Positions 8,601 through 18,810 are shown, counted from the first letter of the stretch. The stretch: 64,000 nt of DNA from Clostridiaceae bacterium OM02-2AC (GCA_003481775.1 QULU01000007.1:57433-121432); one strand, 5' to 3'. Notes: a model not told the origin generated them from the sequence alone. Translations and numbers: made by a program.

Positions 8601-9263
8601 AATTTATATGCTGCTAATAAACAGGTTCTCTATACAATTTCCAGCATTTGTCTAAATGGCATCGATTTTACATATTTATAAGTCCCTTTCCTTCCTGTAC
8701 TTACTGCTTTATAAAATAGTACAGACACGATGCTGCTTCAGCATCAACTGAGCAATATCAAAAGACTGAAAGGAAATTCAGCAGGGATGTATAATAGATT
8801 CAAAATCAGTAATTGACCATGTTAATTGAAAAATAGAAGAAATCTTACAGTATGTGTAGATTATTTAGGAATTTCACCCCTTTCATACGTATAGAAAGGG
8901 TAAGCAGCCCTTATAGAATGGAGGACATGAAGATGTCAAGTACAACGAATCAGCTCAACTACAGCAACGACTCTTTTCATCATGCTGCAATCGTATAAAG
9001 GGAAGTCAGACTATAGCAAATCAATAGCCATGATATTTCCTATATCTTATGCAGCCTACAGGATTTACGTGGAGAATCTGAATCAAACATGTTACGATAC
9101 ACAGCCCTTTGAAACATAGAGAAGTATCAGCATATAAGAGAAAATGAAAATATAGAACCTGTTACATGAGCTCCATATTCTAATAGTTCATAGGTAAATC
9201 ACATAGTTTAGCTGTGAATCGTAATCAAACATAGTATAAATTGGTGATTTTACAAAAAAGTAA
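8601..9263. other. Intergenic region with one minigene and one hairpin
   Basis: About 660 bp between the tetR promoter and the tRNA-Val promoter, AT-rich. It holds a near-perfect foldback at 8877-8900 (CCCTTTC ... GAAAGGG around ATACGTAT) and a possible 23-codon ORF. I see nothing else that can be supported. Confidence 0.5.
8927..8998 (+). CDS. Possible 23-codon ORF or transposase N-terminal scrap
   Basis: GGAGG precedes ATGAAGATG at usable spacing, and the frame reads MKMSSTTNQLNYSNDSF plus six residues before a stop. The start resembles, from memory, the N-terminus of some IS110-family transposases, but the match is short. It may be a decayed insertion sequence end or a real minigene; the evidence is weak either way. 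Confidence 0.2.
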   Translation: MKMSSTTNQLNYSNDSFHHAAIV

Positions 9264-9292
9264 TTGCATTTTAAAAATATCTATGGTATCAT
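9264..9292 (+). promoter_or_regulatory. tRNA-Val promoter
   Basis: TTGCAT and TATCAT are separated by 17 nt, 14 nt before the first base of the tRNA. Confidence 0.75.
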
Positions 9293-9305
9293 AAATAACG
9301 TTGAT

Positions 9306-9381
9306 GGAGGCTTAGCTCAGTTGGGAGAGCGTCTGCCTTACAAGCAGAGGGTCGGGGGTTCGAGTCCCTCAGCCTCCACCA
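9306..9381 (+). tRNA. tRNA-Val(TAC)
   Basis: Cloverleaf with acceptor GGAGGCT/AGCCTCC, D-arm GCTC/GAGC, anticodon arm TCTGC-CTTACAA-GCAGA (anticodon TAC), T-arm CGGGG-TTCGAGT-CCCTC, discriminator A, and encoded CCA. It is followed directly by its terminator. Confidence 0.95.
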
Positions 9382-9393
9382 TGAATAAACGTG

Positions 9394-9436
9394 AAACGGA
9401 CTCTAACCTTATAAACAAGGCAGAGCCGTTTTTTTA
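9394..9436 (+). terminator. Terminator after tRNA-Val
   Basis: A long stem (AACGGACTCTAACCTT with AAGGCAGAGCCGTT, a few mismatches) is followed by seven T. Confidence 0.85.
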
Positions 9437-9657
9437 TAATATCAGCCTGCGTGCGACTCGCGCATACCCTTTCCGATGGCGCATCCTTTTCTTCATTCAC
9501 GATACGAATGACGCACACATAGATAGGATGACTGCAATGGTTGCATACATGCAGAAATTGTACCGGCAGACACACAAGCTGTTCTCTGAGATTATGCAGG
9601 CTATCTGAAGCAAACGAAAGCAAGCTGCATGTTTTTCCAACACATCAGTCATGAAAA

Positions 9658-9712
9658 AGGGAATCCGAATTCCTATTGTTGAACACAATAGCTTTGGATT
9701 CCCTGTTTTTCT
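9658..9712. terminator. Bidirectional terminator downstream of the surface protein
   Basis: The outer stem GGGAATCC/GGATTCCC encloses a second stem CTATTGT/ACAATAG. There are T-runs on both strands. It serves the large minus-strand surface gene ending at 9827. Confidence 0.75.
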
Positions 9713-9826
9713 AATGCTCTTCATCGCTTACAAATCTCTGTTTTGTCCCTTGGTTTTTTTCTTCAGGAAAGGGCAGAAACAAAACGATTCATCCTGCGAT
9801 GCTGTGCATGCTTTTGCGATACTCAT

Positions 9827-12800
9827 CTATTTTTTCCATCCGGCATAAAAGGTTTTATTTCCCGTAGTTCCCTTTTTGATAGCTGTTACCTTCTTTTTAC
9901 AAGCAGCATCCGTATACCAGCCTGTGAATCGATAGCCTTTTCTGCTTGGGTTTTTTAGCTTCACAGAGGATGTGATCGAGTATTTGGCAGGATTGGATTT
10001 CGTATTCTTCCCGCCATTCAGCTTATACGTGATGCGGTAGCTGTTTTTGCTCCATTTCGCATACAGTGTTTTGTTTCCGGTTGTTCCTTTTTTAATTGTC
10101 TTGACCCGAGTCCGATAGCGGCTGTCGCTGTACCAGCCCTTAAAGGAATAGCCCTTACGGCTTGGGTTCTTCAAGGAAATGGAGGAAGTTACAGAATAGG
10201 TGGATGGATTGGACTTTGTATTTTTACCACCGTTCAGCTTATAGGTGATCCGGTAGGAAGTGGCACTCCACTTCGCATACAGTGTCAGATTTCCGGTTCT
10301 TTTCCTGATGCTGGTTACCTTGTTCTTATATTTACTGTCACTGTACCAGCCCTTGAAGGAATACCCCTTACGGCTTGGATTTTTCAAGGAAATGGAGGAA
10401 GTCACAGAATAGGTGGATGGATTGGCCTTCGTATTTTTCCCACCGTTCAGCTTATACGTAATGCGATAGGTGTTCTTGCTCCACTTCGCATACAGCTTCT
10501 TGTTTCCCTTGGTTCCTTTTTTATAGGACGTTACTCTCGTCTTATATTTGCTGTCGGAATACCAGCCCTTAAAGCTGTATCCGCTGCGGGTAGGATTGTA
10601 CAGCTTGACTGCCTGATTGTAATACACGCTGACATTGGATTTATGATTGCTTCCGCCATTGAGCACATAGCTGATACCATAGCCGCTGAAAATTCTGCTT
10701 GCTGCTTTTACCTTGCTGCCATCCTTTGCCTGTGCAGTGATCGTTGCTGTCCCAAAGCCCTTCGCATAAACCTTTCCGCTGCTGCTGACCGTAAGGATAT
10801 TCTTGTTGCTGGATGTCCAGGTAAGACCTTTGTTCGATGCATCCGATGGGGATACAGATGCAGACAGCTGCAGATAGCTGCCCTTGGTCATATTCGCGGA
10901 TGTCTTATTCATTTTCAATGCGCTGACCGGGTTGGTGACCGTCACAAGAACCATATCACCGCCGTTATAATACGATGAGTTCAGCGTGATGGATATTACG
11001 CCTTCCCTAAGTGCTGTTATGACTCCCTTTTGATTCACAGAAGCGATCTTCGGATCGACGCTTTCCCACTTGAAAGCGACATCTACGCCTGTAGGACTGT
11101 AGGCTGTATAGTTAAGCTGATAGGACTGCCCTCTTTTCAAATTCAACGATGATTCCTGAATATTCACCTCCACCGGAGGAACATTTACATTGATTTCACA
11201 AAAGCGCTCAATATGCTCATTGTCTTCCGATGTAGCATAAATATAGGCAAATCCTGATTTCAAAGCCTTATAATGACCAGTTTGATCCACGCTCACCACA
11301 CTGGTATTCGTACTGCGCCACTTCACCTTCTTGTTGGTCGCATCTTCCGGATACACCGTTGCATTTAACTGACCTGTTTGAGTAACATATACATCCTTAT
11401 ATGTGCTATCTAATTGTACATAGTCCACAGCAATTTTCACCGTAATTTTACACTCTGCACGCAAGCCGTTCTTCATAACAGCTGAAATCACTGCAGTTCC
11501 ATTCTTCAAAGCGGTAACCCTGCCTTTTTCATCCACAGAGGCGACTGCAGGATTGTCTGATTTCCATGACACGGATTTGTCTGTTGCATTGGTAGGTTGT
11601 ATATTCTCCTGTAATTGAACGGATTCCTTCGGACGCAGAACCACATTGTTCTGATCCAGTTTCAAAGAGGAAACCGGAATATCCTTCACGGTCACTACAA
11701 AGGAGGTCTTTGCGCCATGATAGGTCACCGCAATCGTATGCTTTCCAGCTGTCAGGGCGATAACCTCCACCTTGTATGCCGTGGTTTCCCTCTTATAGCC
11801 ATCCGCATATACAGCCTCTATGCGCATTCCCTTCAACGATAGTTTCTCCCCGGTTATATACTCCAGCTTATCGGGGGGCGTAAGCATATGCAGTGATACA
11901 GGAGTTTCCCGTTCTACTGCAATCTTATTTTCAGCCGGCATCCCAAACGGGAGCTTCCATGTGATATTTACGGTATCCATTTCTCCAATGTTCACAATAC
12001 CAGCATCAAAACGCCCTCGATAATCGGTTTGCACATCTTTTCCTTCCACCGCAATCGTGATATTCGGCAGGGATACCCCCTTAAACGCCACATCCCCGTT
12101 ACGGGAAGCAGTGAGCGTCTGATCAATGCGAACCGGAACCATCGCTACCGGCCGGTTGGTTGCCTGTACACTGTGAATACTATTTGTTCCTGACCACATA
12201 AATGTACCCTGTGTGTTGTTATATCCTGTCGTACTCATTCTGCAGAACACCGTTCCATCAACCTTGATATTTGTGGAACGCAATACGCCCAGTACATAGA
12301 TATTCCCTGTCACATGCACATTTTTCATTGTAAGGAAAGCATTTTCTCCGATATACAAATCCCCATCGTAAACATGATCATTTACAGTTTTCGAATCCGT
12401 CATATAAAATACATTACTCAGCCCCTGGGCAGCATCCGGATCAGGCACTACCTGAAATCCCTGTGCAGACATATCCAAATAGCGTATATTCTCATAGGAA
12501 GATGAACCGGAGAGCCGATTGATATAGTTCACAAAATTCATTTTGAAATCCCATAGAGCTACTGAATAAATGGTCCAGTTTCCTTCCTCCAGATCGCTGT
12601 CTGTAGGAATCGTCAATTCATATACCTTTTGATCCTGCGAATATTTCGCGTCTTTCTTCAACTCCTTACCGCTGGGAGAAAGCAGGGTGATTGAAATACT
12701 TTCGATTCCACTCATATCATCACTTGCATCAACCTGATATTTAATTGCTGAACCCGGATAGACTTCTTTTGTCAAAGCGGAAATTCCGTGCAGCTCCGGT

Positions 12801-13288
12801 CTTGTAACATCGGCGCCTGTTGAATCCGTAACTGTTACATCCAGAGGGGAAAAGTCATATGCATATACCGCATAGCTTGGCAGGTCAACGGTATTATATA
12901 CCAAAATTCTGTCTCCATTTTCCAGACCCGCATCGATACGATCAACCCTCCATATGCCGTCTTCTTCATCCTCAGACGTTTGAAATATGCCTGTGTATCG
13001 TCCGTTTCCGTCATATTTCATAGTTACCCCTTTTTCCTTTTTTGTAATCGGGGCGCTCAGATGTATTGTTATTCTGGAGCTCATCGGCTTTTCACTTTGT
13101 ACATCTATTGTGTACGTAACAGCCTCTTTGGCTTTCACCGTGTTGGACGATACGCCGATATTCGTTATCTCAAAAGGCAGGGCTTCTGTTTGCGCAGCAT
13201 CCTCCTGTGCCTTCATGCTCTGCGGCATACAGGACACTGCCAAAGCCAGGGCTAGTGCCAGCTTTCGCCATTTCATTTTCTTTTTCAT
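9827..13288 (-). CDS. Secreted multi-domain surface protein, Ig-like (Big_2) and InlB-type repeats
   Basis: 1153 residues; start at MKKKMKWRKLALAL behind AGGG, with a signal peptide to about residue 27. The N-terminal half has Ig-like folds and a Big_3-like segment. Four Big_2-type domains follow (typical SVSWKSDNPAVASVD and TWTSSNKNILTVS signatures, about residues 545-865). The C-terminus has four Listeria-Bacteroides (InlB B) repeats of about 71 residues, each with Y-x-LNGG and GYSFKGWYSDS-x-Y. There is no LPXTG motif or TM anchor at the C-terminus; the very basic repeats may hold it to wall polymers. Likely an adhesin or cell-surface structural protein. It is transcribed alone. Confidence 0.85.
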   Translation of the reverse strand: MKKKMKWRKLALALALAVSCMPQSMKAQEDAAQTEALPFEITNIGVSSNTVKAKEAVTYTIDVQSEKPMSSRITIHLSAPITKKEKGVTMKYDGNGRYTGIFQTSEDEEDGIWRVDRIDAGLENGDRILVYNTVDLPSYAVYAYDFSPLDVTVTDSTGADVTRPELHGISALTKEVYPGSAIKYQVDASDDMSGIESISITLLSPSGKELKKDAKYSQDQKVYELTIPTDSDLEEGNWTIYSVALWDFKMNFVNYINRLSGSSSYENIRYLDMSAQGFQVVPDPDAAQGLSNVFYMTDSKTVNDHVYDGDLYIGENAFLTMKNVHVTGNIYVLGVLRSTNIKVDGTVFCRMSTTGYNNTQGTFMWSGTNSIHSVQATNRPVAMVPVRIDQTLTASRNGDVAFKGVSLPNITIAVEGKDVQTDYRGRFDAGIVNIGEMDTVNITWKLPFGMPAENKIAVERETPVSLHMLTPPDKLEYITGEKLSLKGMRIEAVYADGYKRETTAYKVEVIALTAGKHTIAVTYHGAKTSFVVTVKDIPVSSLKLDQNNVVLRPKESVQLQENIQPTNATDKSVSWKSDNPAVASVDEKGRVTALKNGTAVISAVMKNGLRAECKITVKIAVDYVQLDSTYKDVYVTQTGQLNATVYPEDATNKKVKWRSTNTSVVSVDQTGHYKALKSGFAYIYATSEDNEHIERFCEINVNVPPVEVNIQESSLNLKRGQSYQLNYTAYSPTGVDVAFKWESVDPKIASVNQKGVITALREGVISITLNSSYYNGGDMVLVTVTNPVSALKMNKTSANMTKGSYLQLSASVSPSDASNKGLTWTSSNKNILTVSSSGKVYAKGFGTATITAQAKDGSKVKAASRIFSGYGISYVLNGGSNHKSNVSVYYNQAVKLYNPTRSGYSFKGWYSDSKYKTRVTSYKKGTKGNKKLYAKWSKNTYRITYKLNGGKNTKANPSTYSVTSSISLKNPSRKGYSFKGWYSDSKYKNKVTSIRKRTGNLTLYAKWSATSYRITYKLNGGKNTKSNPSTYSVTSSISLKNPSRKGYSFKGWYSDSRYRTRVKTIKKGTTGNKTLYAKWSKNSYRITYKLNGGKNTKSNPAKYSITSSVKLKNPSRKGYRFTGWYTDAACKKKVTAIKKGTTGNKTFYAGWKK
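9830..10680 (-). repeat. Four tandem InlB-type repeats of about 213 bp
   Basis: The four units code for the C-terminal 71-residue repeats. Units 2 and 3 are the most alike at both protein and DNA level, with only scattered changes, which suggests recent duplication or gene conversion. The first unit (nearest the Ig domains) and the last are more diverged. Confidence 0.8.
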
Positions 13289-13560
13289 ATAATCCCTCGT
13301 TTCACCATCTACCATCAGTATACTCTAACCTTGGATAAATAGAAACATCTTCTGATGAACTTTTTCTTCTTAAAAGCAAATGCGGTTTTGTTCACTGAGG
13401 AAGCGCAGATCAATAGATGGGGTAATAGCGGGCACTCCTTATTTATGAGATCATTGTCATACAATAAATTTGACTTCTTTACTGTTTTCTTTGCTGTTTT
13501 TATGCAAGACAGATTGGTGCATAGAAATTGAATGTGTACCGGTATGTATCGGAAGAATAC

Positions 13561-13592
13561 AAAAGAATCCCCTGTCTGTACAAGAGGATTCC
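13561..13592 (-). terminator. Terminator of the PTS/araD operon
   Basis: On the minus strand the GAATCC/GGATTC stem has an inner TTGT/ACAG extension and is followed by TTTTG. It lies about 60 bp after the HAD gene. Confidence 0.6.
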
Positions 13593-13649
13593 TTCATTGT
13601 TTTATGGAATGCATTCCTTTGATCGAAAGCCATATGACGCATAGGTTTC

Positions 13650-14456
13650 CTACAGGAGCTTTGCCAGCTCTCCGATATCTTCAATTACGATATCCGGCTT
13701 TACCTCGCTCTTTTCGATATCCGCTTCCTTCGTTTCTCCGCTCATTACCAGAATGCTGGTAACCGCACTGTGATCCGCAACGGCGATATCCGTATACAGA
13801 CGATCCCCGATAATCGCAATCTGCTCAGCCGCAAGAGTGGTTTCCCCGATGATGTACTCCAGTGTTTTCGGACTCGGCTTTCCGAAGAATTCCGGATAGC
13901 GGCCGGTACTTGCTTCAATCAGTCTTGCCATGCTTCCGCAGTCTGGTATAAAGGTATCGTTTTCCATGGGACAGTTGAGATCGGGATTGACGCCGTAATA
14001 GGCGGCTCCCTCCCGGATGAAGTGACAGGCCTTTGACAGCTTATCGTAGGTCAGCGTCGTATCAAAGCCCAGAACCACGATATCCGGATGCTCCTCATCC
14101 AGCTGCCAGCCATGACGCTGAAACTCCGCTTGCAGAGCCGGTGTCCCTACCACATACACACGTTTTCCTGCATGATGCTCCTTCAGCCAGCGCAGGATGA
14201 CATGTGTGGAGATCATCATTTGCTGCTGCTCGATATCAATGCCCATGGTGTGCAGCTTATCGATATACGTCTTAACATCCTTAGAGGAGTTGTTTGTAAA
14301 GAAATAATATGCTCTCCCGCTTTGTTTTACCATATCCAGAAAGCTGCGGGTATAGGGGAACAATGCATTCCCTAAATAAATCGTTCCATCCATATCCAGA
14401 ATGAATGCCCGTATGGGCTTCATCGCTTCCCGAATTTGTTCCTTATTTCGTATCAT
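13650..14456 (-). CDS. HAD-IIA (NagD-like) sugar phosphatase
   Basis: 268 residues; start at MIRNKEQ because AAGGA lies 8 nt before it. Motif I is FILDMDGTIYLGN, motif II FTNNSS, and the motif III/IV region has GKPSPKTLEY and IGDRLYTDIAVA, as in NagD/AraL-type HAD phosphatases. It is the last gene of the PTS-AraM-AraD operon. Bacillus subtilis AraL, also next to araM/araD, dephosphorylates sugar phosphates; a detoxifying role against toxic phospho-sugar build-up here is inferred from that parallel. Confidence 0.85.
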   Translation of the reverse strand: MIRNKEQIREAMKPIRAFILDMDGTIYLGNALFPYTRSFLDMVKQSGRAYYFFTNNSSKDVKTYIDKLHTMGIDIEQQQMMISTHVILRWLKEHHAGKRVYVVGTPALQAEFQRHGWQLDEEHPDIVVLGFDTTLTYDKLSKACHFIREGAAYYGVNPDLNCPMENDTFIPDCGSMARLIEASTGRYPEFFGKPSPKTLEYIIGETTLAAEQIAIIGDRLYTDIAVADHSAVTSILVMSGETKEADIEKSEVKPDIVIEDIGELAKLL

Positions 14457-14484
14457 AATATCCATCCTTACAATCTTTCAAAGC

Positions 14485-15180
14485 CTATTGCCCATAATAG
14501 GCGTTCGGTCCGTGCTTTCGTTTGAAATGCTTATCCAGCAATACCTGCTGCATCGGCTGTACCGCATTGTCCTGCAGCAGAATACTGACGAATGCCATTG
14601 CAGCACATTCCTCCATCACAACTGCATTATGCACTGCTTCAAAGGGGTCTTCTCCCCATGCGAAAGGTCCATGGCTGTGTACGAGCACGCCCGGCATTGT
14701 ATCTGGATTCAAATTTCCCTTTGTGAAGGTTTCTACAATCACATGTCCTGTTTCCAGTTCATATTCTCCTTGAATTTCCGCTTCACGCATAAGCCTGGTG
14801 CATGGAATATCTCCATAGAAGTAATCCGCCTGCGTAGTCCCTAATGCAGGGATTGCTCGTCCTGCCTGCGCAAAGGCGGTTGCCCAGCGAGAGTGTGTAT
14901 GCACCGCTCCGCCGATCTTGGGAAAGCTCTTATAAAATGCAAGATGTGTCATCAGATCACTGCTTGGCTTCAGCTTTCCTTCCACCACGTTTCCATCCAG
15001 ATCACACAGCACGATATCCTGTGCTGTCATATGATCGTATTCCACACCGCTCGGCTTGATAGCGATGATGCCCTGTTCCCGGTCAATGCCGGATACATTA
15101 CCCCAGGTAAAGGTGATCAGTCCGTGTTTGGGAAGCAAGAGATTTGCCTCCAAAACACGCTGCTTTAATTCTTCCAGCAT
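14485..15180 (-). CDS. araD: L-ribulose-5-phosphate 4-epimerase (AraD family)
   Basis: 231 residues, full length for AraD/UlaF/SgbE. The metal-binding [12 protein letters not shown] motif, the AraD-like [12 protein letters not shown] segment and the HSHGPFAWG motif are all present. The enzyme interconverts L-ribulose 5-phosphate and D-xylulose 5-phosphate in the cytoplasm, feeding the pentose phosphate pathway. It starts 8 nt after the stop of the AraM-like dehydrogenase. No arabinose isomerase or kinase is nearby, so the L-ribulose 5-phosphate probably comes from a PTS-imported pentitol rather than from arabinose. Confidence 0.88.
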   Translation of the reverse strand: MLEELKQRVLEANLLLPKHGLITFTWGNVSGIDREQGIIAIKPSGVEYDHMTAQDIVLCDLDGNVVEGKLKPSSDLMTHLAFYKSFPKIGGAVHTHSRWATAFAQAGRAIPALGTTQADYFYGDIPCTRLMREAEIQGEYELETGHVIVETFTKGNLNPDTMPGVLVHSHGPFAWGEDPFEAVHNAVVMEECAAMAFVSILLQDNAVQPMQQVLLDKHFKRKHGPNAYYGQ

Positions 15181-15188
15181 GATGATCC

Positions 15189-16478
15189 CTACCCTTCTGT
15201 GATTTCATCATAGAAATCGTAGAATTTTAATAATCGCATGAAGGTCAGCCGCTGACGGACATACGGACTCAGACGCTGTGTTGTTGTTTTCAATGCCTCA
15301 GCAAGCGTCAGCTCCTGCATCGTCGTCAGACCGTGTACCTTTTTCATCCAGCCGATCATGGTTTCCGCATCCGGCAGCTCCGCCAGAATCGCCAGAATGT
15401 CAGCTTCCTTCTCCTTCAGCATGTCCCCTGTGATATTCGCCAGCAGATTGGGTGTGTTTTCCTTCAGAATCTCCTCCTGCAGGACAGGATTGGTGATATT
15501 GGCTTTGATGAATTCCGTTTCCAGCTCCATGTGAGCCTTCACCTGATAGTCTTTTGCACGCAGCTTCTGTTCTGCTTTCTTGTAAACTGCCGTGGCCAGA
15601 CAGAGTCCCACGCCGACCTTTTCTCCGTGATAGAAATCAATCGGTTCATTGATTGCGGACATCTCCCACAAGTGTGACATATGATGCTCCGCTCCGGATG
15701 CCGGACGGGAGTTTCCTATCATCTGCATGGCAATTCCACTCAATAACAGACCATACATCAGGTTTTCATAGGCGCTCACATCCTGATTGCGGATACCGTC
15801 TAGATTCTCACAAAGCTCCTTCAATACCTTATATTCCATATCAACAACCGTATCGCAGATGTATTCACCGGTTAGTGCATGCGCGATTCTCCAGTCACAC
15901 AGTGCCGTGAATTTTCCCAGCAGATCAGCGACGCCACTCGCCGTCAGACGAAGTGGTGCCTTTGAAAAGATTACACTGTCCGCCAGCACAAAGCACGGGG
16001 ATACCGCCGTAAAGCTTTTCTTAAAGCCGTGCCATGTCATGGCGGCAACGGTGGATACATAGCCGTCTACACTGGCAGCGGTAGGTATACTCAGAAATGG
16101 AAGCTTTTTCTCATAAGCATGATAACGGGTAATGTCATGAATCGTTCCCGAGCCTGCCGCAATCAGGAAGTCAATTCCCGCATAGTTGTCCAGCTGCTTC
16201 TGTGCAGCCTCCACGCCATGTTCATCCGCATGCAGATTTTCAGGATTTAGCCGGATGGTAATGATACCGGGAAGAAGCTCCTCCACAAGCTTTCCGGCTG
16301 CCGCATACGTATTGTCATCGCACAGCATGGCAATTGTTTTGTATTCGCTGTAATATTCCTTCATGATGTGAGGAAGGCGCTGTATGGCACCCTTCTCAAT
16401 AATCATATCATCCACAACAATTTCATGTGTTCTCCCGCAGGCACACGGCTTACGGAATTCCTGTACATCAATCTTCAT
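15189..16478 (-). CDS. AraM/EgsA-type sugar-alcohol-phosphate dehydrogenase
   Basis: 429 residues, like AraM (sn-glycerol-1-phosphate dehydrogenase) of the iron-alcohol-dehydrogenase fold. Visible signatures are the dinucleotide region [22 protein letters not shown], and the metal ligands in [10 protein letters not shown] and [10 protein letters not shown]. The N-terminal CACGRTHE motif is also typical. Known members oxidise glycerol 1-phosphate with NAD(P). In this operon, between a PTS permease and AraD, it more likely oxidises an imported pentitol phosphate to L-ribulose 5-phosphate; that is inference. Only 3 nt separate it from the IIC gene. Confidence 0.8.
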   Translation of the reverse strand: MKIDVQEFRKPCACGRTHEIVVDDMIIEKGAIQRLPHIMKEYYSEYKTIAMLCDDNTYAAAGKLVEELLPGIITIRLNPENLHADEHGVEAAQKQLDNYAGIDFLIAAGSGTIHDITRYHAYEKKLPFLSIPTAASVDGYVSTVAAMTWHGFKKSFTAVSPCFVLADSVIFSKAPLRLTASGVADLLGKFTALCDWRIAHALTGEYICDTVVDMEYKVLKELCENLDGIRNQDVSAYENLMYGLLLSGIAMQMIGNSRPASGAEHHMSHLWEMSAINEPIDFYHGEKVGVGLCLATAVYKKAEQKLRAKDYQVKAHMELETEFIKANITNPVLQEEILKENTPNLLANITGDMLKEKEADILAILAELPDAETMIGWMKKVHGLTTMQELTLAEALKTTTQRLSPYVRQRLTFMRLLKFYDFYDEITEG

Positions 16479-16481
16479 AGC

Positions 16482-17897
16482 CTAAGCCTCCGCCTCTGCA
16501 TTTTTCATTGCCTGTGTTTCCAGATATTCCTCTACGGTTTTCTGTTTCATGCGATATCCTGCATAGCAGACCACATATGCCACGACGGCGACGCCGATCC
16601 ACAGCGGGCTTCCACTCAGGAAGGCGAGGAAGATCAGCCCCATCAGCGGTTTTCCCAGAATATTGAAGCTGGTAATCATGGCAGCACCTGCCGGAATCGC
16701 ATAGCCTGCGCCCTTAGCAACCTCGGTGAACAGCGGTGCTGTATACGTACACATCAGTAAGCCGACACTGAACCAGATGGCACCCGTTACGATGACCTTT
16801 GCCATGTTTCCGTTGAATACGGCAACAAGTCCCTCTACCATATAAGGAATTGCGACCAGATCGACAACCGGCAGTGTCTGATTGCCAGGCAGGAAGAATG
16901 CGATCAGCACCATAACCGGCATCAGCAGCAATCCACATGTCAGCGTTGCAGGCTCTCCATAGCCGACAGCATCATTGACAGCGATATACCACTCCCGATC
17001 TCCGGTATTTCCCATGAACTTACGGGCACCCTCGGTGATCGGCGCAAATGCCTGTGCAAAGAAGCCTGTGATTTTCGGGAAAATAGCCATAACCGCAGCC
17101 GTAGCAACAGCTGCTGTCAGCACAGAGCCCCAGCCTGCCATAGAGCCAAGATTGGAAAGATTTCCAAGGATACCGATAATACCGCCCAATACAAATCCAA
17201 TGGTCATCGGTTCCCCCATGAATCCGATTTTCTGCTGGATTGTCTGCGGATTCAGCTTCAGCTTGTTGAAGCCGATTGCATTCAGAATCGGGTCAAAGAC
17301 GATGGCGAAAATACCCGGTTCAATGTTATGCATAGCGATGATGGTACAGTTTGGATACTGATAATACGTTGACCAGCGTTTGGCCAGCATATCGGAAATC
17401 AACAGAGAATACAGGTTCAGCAGCACCATGCAGGCGATGCCCAGTGCAAAGTTGTCTGTCGCAAAGATAACCATGGCTCCCCATACCATATAGGAATAGT
17501 TATTCCATAAATCAGAGGGCTGAAAGCACTTTGTCCATTTGATCAGAAACAGCACTGTCTGTAATACGATACCGAGTCCCAGATAGATCATACCGGCACT
17601 TGTCGAGAACGCTACCAGACTGGTTGCCTGCCAGCCGACATCGAATACATTCAGATTAACACCGGTGATGTTGACCATGGCATCCGCCATATTCTTTACC
17701 AGCGGGGTGATAATCGGTGTAAATGCGCCTACCATCAAAGAAATCCCCTCCAGAGATACTCCGGCATATAAGGCGGAAAGGAAGGCCTTCTGCGGCTTGA
17801 CACGGAAGAACAATGCGATGATTCCGATGATGATTGGTACGATAATCGCAGCCCCAAAGTTGTCAATCATCGATTTCAAGAATTCTAATATAACCAT
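16482..17897 (-). CDS. PTS galactitol-type permease, subunit IIC
   Basis: 471 residues, almost all hydrophobic, with about ten TM segments and the GatC/SgcC-like start (IDNFGAAIIVPIIIGIIALFF). It forms the membrane channel of a phosphotransferase system; partners IIB and IIA lie directly upstream in the same operon. GatC-type permeases carry polyols such as galactitol or pentitols, which fits the dehydrogenase and AraD downstream. The exact substrate cannot be read from sequence. Confidence 0.87.
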   Translation of the reverse strand: MVILEFLKSMIDNFGAAIIVPIIIGIIALFFRVKPQKAFLSALYAGVSLEGISLMVGAFTPIITPLVKNMADAMVNITGVNLNVFDVGWQATSLVAFSTSAGMIYLGLGIVLQTVLFLIKWTKCFQPSDLWNNYSYMVWGAMVIFATDNFALGIACMVLLNLYSLLISDMLAKRWSTYYQYPNCTIIAMHNIEPGIFAIVFDPILNAIGFNKLKLNPQTIQQKIGFMGEPMTIGFVLGGIIGILGNLSNLGSMAGWGSVLTAAVATAAVMAIFPKITGFFAQAFAPITEGARKFMGNTGDREWYIAVNDAVGYGEPATLTCGLLLMPVMVLIAFFLPGNQTLPVVDLVAIPYMVEGLVAVFNGNMAKVIVTGAIWFSVGLLMCTYTAPLFTEVAKGAGYAIPAGAAMITSFNILGKPLMGLIFLAFLSGSPLWIGVAVVAYVVCYAGYRMKQKTVEEYLETQAMKNAEAEA

Positions 17898-17947
17898 ACG
17901 TTTATCTCTCCTTTATAATTTATGCTGCGTACTGTGAAGTCGAATGC

Positions 17948-18250
17948 CTATTTCCCTATTGACTGCAGTGCCTTGAGGAAGTCCTCGAAGAACTTGTCTT
18001 CTCCCATTCCTGTGATGCAGGCAAAGGCATTGACACAGGGAATCCCATAATCGCCCTTAGGAAGCGGGGATGTGTGTGCGATAATATCGAAGCGTTTTGA
18101 CTGCGCCAGATTTAAAGCCTCGGTCGGTTTTGCCTCGGTGGCACTTACCTGATAGCCGTGCTCGGACAAGCGGTCCTTCAGCTTTGCGGCCACCATGCTG
18201 CTGGTGACAGTTCCCGAACCACAGATTGATAGAATGTTTACTGATTTCAT
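17948..18250 (-). CDS. PTS subunit IIB, galactitol type
   Basis: 100 residues. The phosphorylated cysteine is Cys10 in LSICGSGTVTSSM, the P-loop-like motif of GatB/SgcB proteins. Its start overlaps the IIA stop (ATGA), so the two are translationally coupled; GGAGG lies inside the end of the IIA gene. It passes phosphate from IIA to the incoming sugar alcohol. Confidence 0.9.
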   Translation of the reverse strand: MKSVNILSICGSGTVTSSMVAAKLKDRLSEHGYQVSATEAKPTEALNLAQSKRFDIIAHTSPLPKGDYGIPCVNAFACITGMGEDKFFEDFLKALQSIGK

Positions 18251-18729
18251 AAGTTTTCTCCTCCTATTTCTATTTCCTTCTGTTTTACTATATCTATGAC
18301 CTCGTCGGCACTGGATGCCTGATAAATCTTCTCCAGCACGGCGCTGTCCTGTATGATACGCAGAATCTGCTGCAGCTTCTTGATGTGGTATTTGGGATCC
18401 TCAATCGCCAGCATGAAGACAACCTTCACCTCTACCTGTGTATCATCACTGCCCATTTGAATGAACGTTACCGGATGCTTCAGTGTCATGATTCCTTCGG
18501 TTTCATGCAGTACATAGCCGGCATCCGTATGCGGTATAGCGACACCGAATCCGTTGATATCCAATCCGGTTGGAAACTGTGCCTCTCTTTGTTTCAGAGC
18601 CTCAACATAATCGCTTCGGCTGTAGCCCTCGTTTATGAAGCAGGTGCCCAGCTGATCAAAGATATCATTGGCATGCTCTGCTTCCGCCTGTAGGTGAATC
18701 AGTTTTTTATCTAAGTCTTCCCAAATCAT
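18247..18729 (-). CDS. PTS subunit IIA, fructose/galactitol type
   Basis: 160 residues; start at MIWEDLDKK with GGAG at 7-nt spacing (an ATG two codons upstream is too close to the RBS). The phospho-acceptor is His67 in GVAIPHTDAGYV, matching PTS_EIIA_2 domains. It is the first gene of the six-gene PTS-AraM-AraD-HAD operon, which has a catabolite-repression-like site upstream. Confidence 0.9.
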   Translation of the reverse strand: MIWEDLDKKLIHLQAEAEHANDIFDQLGTCFINEGYSRSDYVEALKQREAQFPTGLDINGFGVAIPHTDAGYVLHETEGIMTLKHPVTFIQMGSDDTQVEVKVVFMLAIEDPKYHIKKLQQILRIIQDSAVLEKIYQASSADEVIDIVKQKEIEIGGENL

Positions 18730-18810
18730 TTCCATACTCCTTTTTGTCGGTCATGAGGGATGCTTCCCCTTCATGTATCCCGTTGTTTCTATCCACCTAC
18801 AGTGTAATGC

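Noticed and set aside
9264..9608. Plus-strand open frame over tRNA-Val
   Set aside because: It spans the tRNA and its terminator, so it is not a gene.
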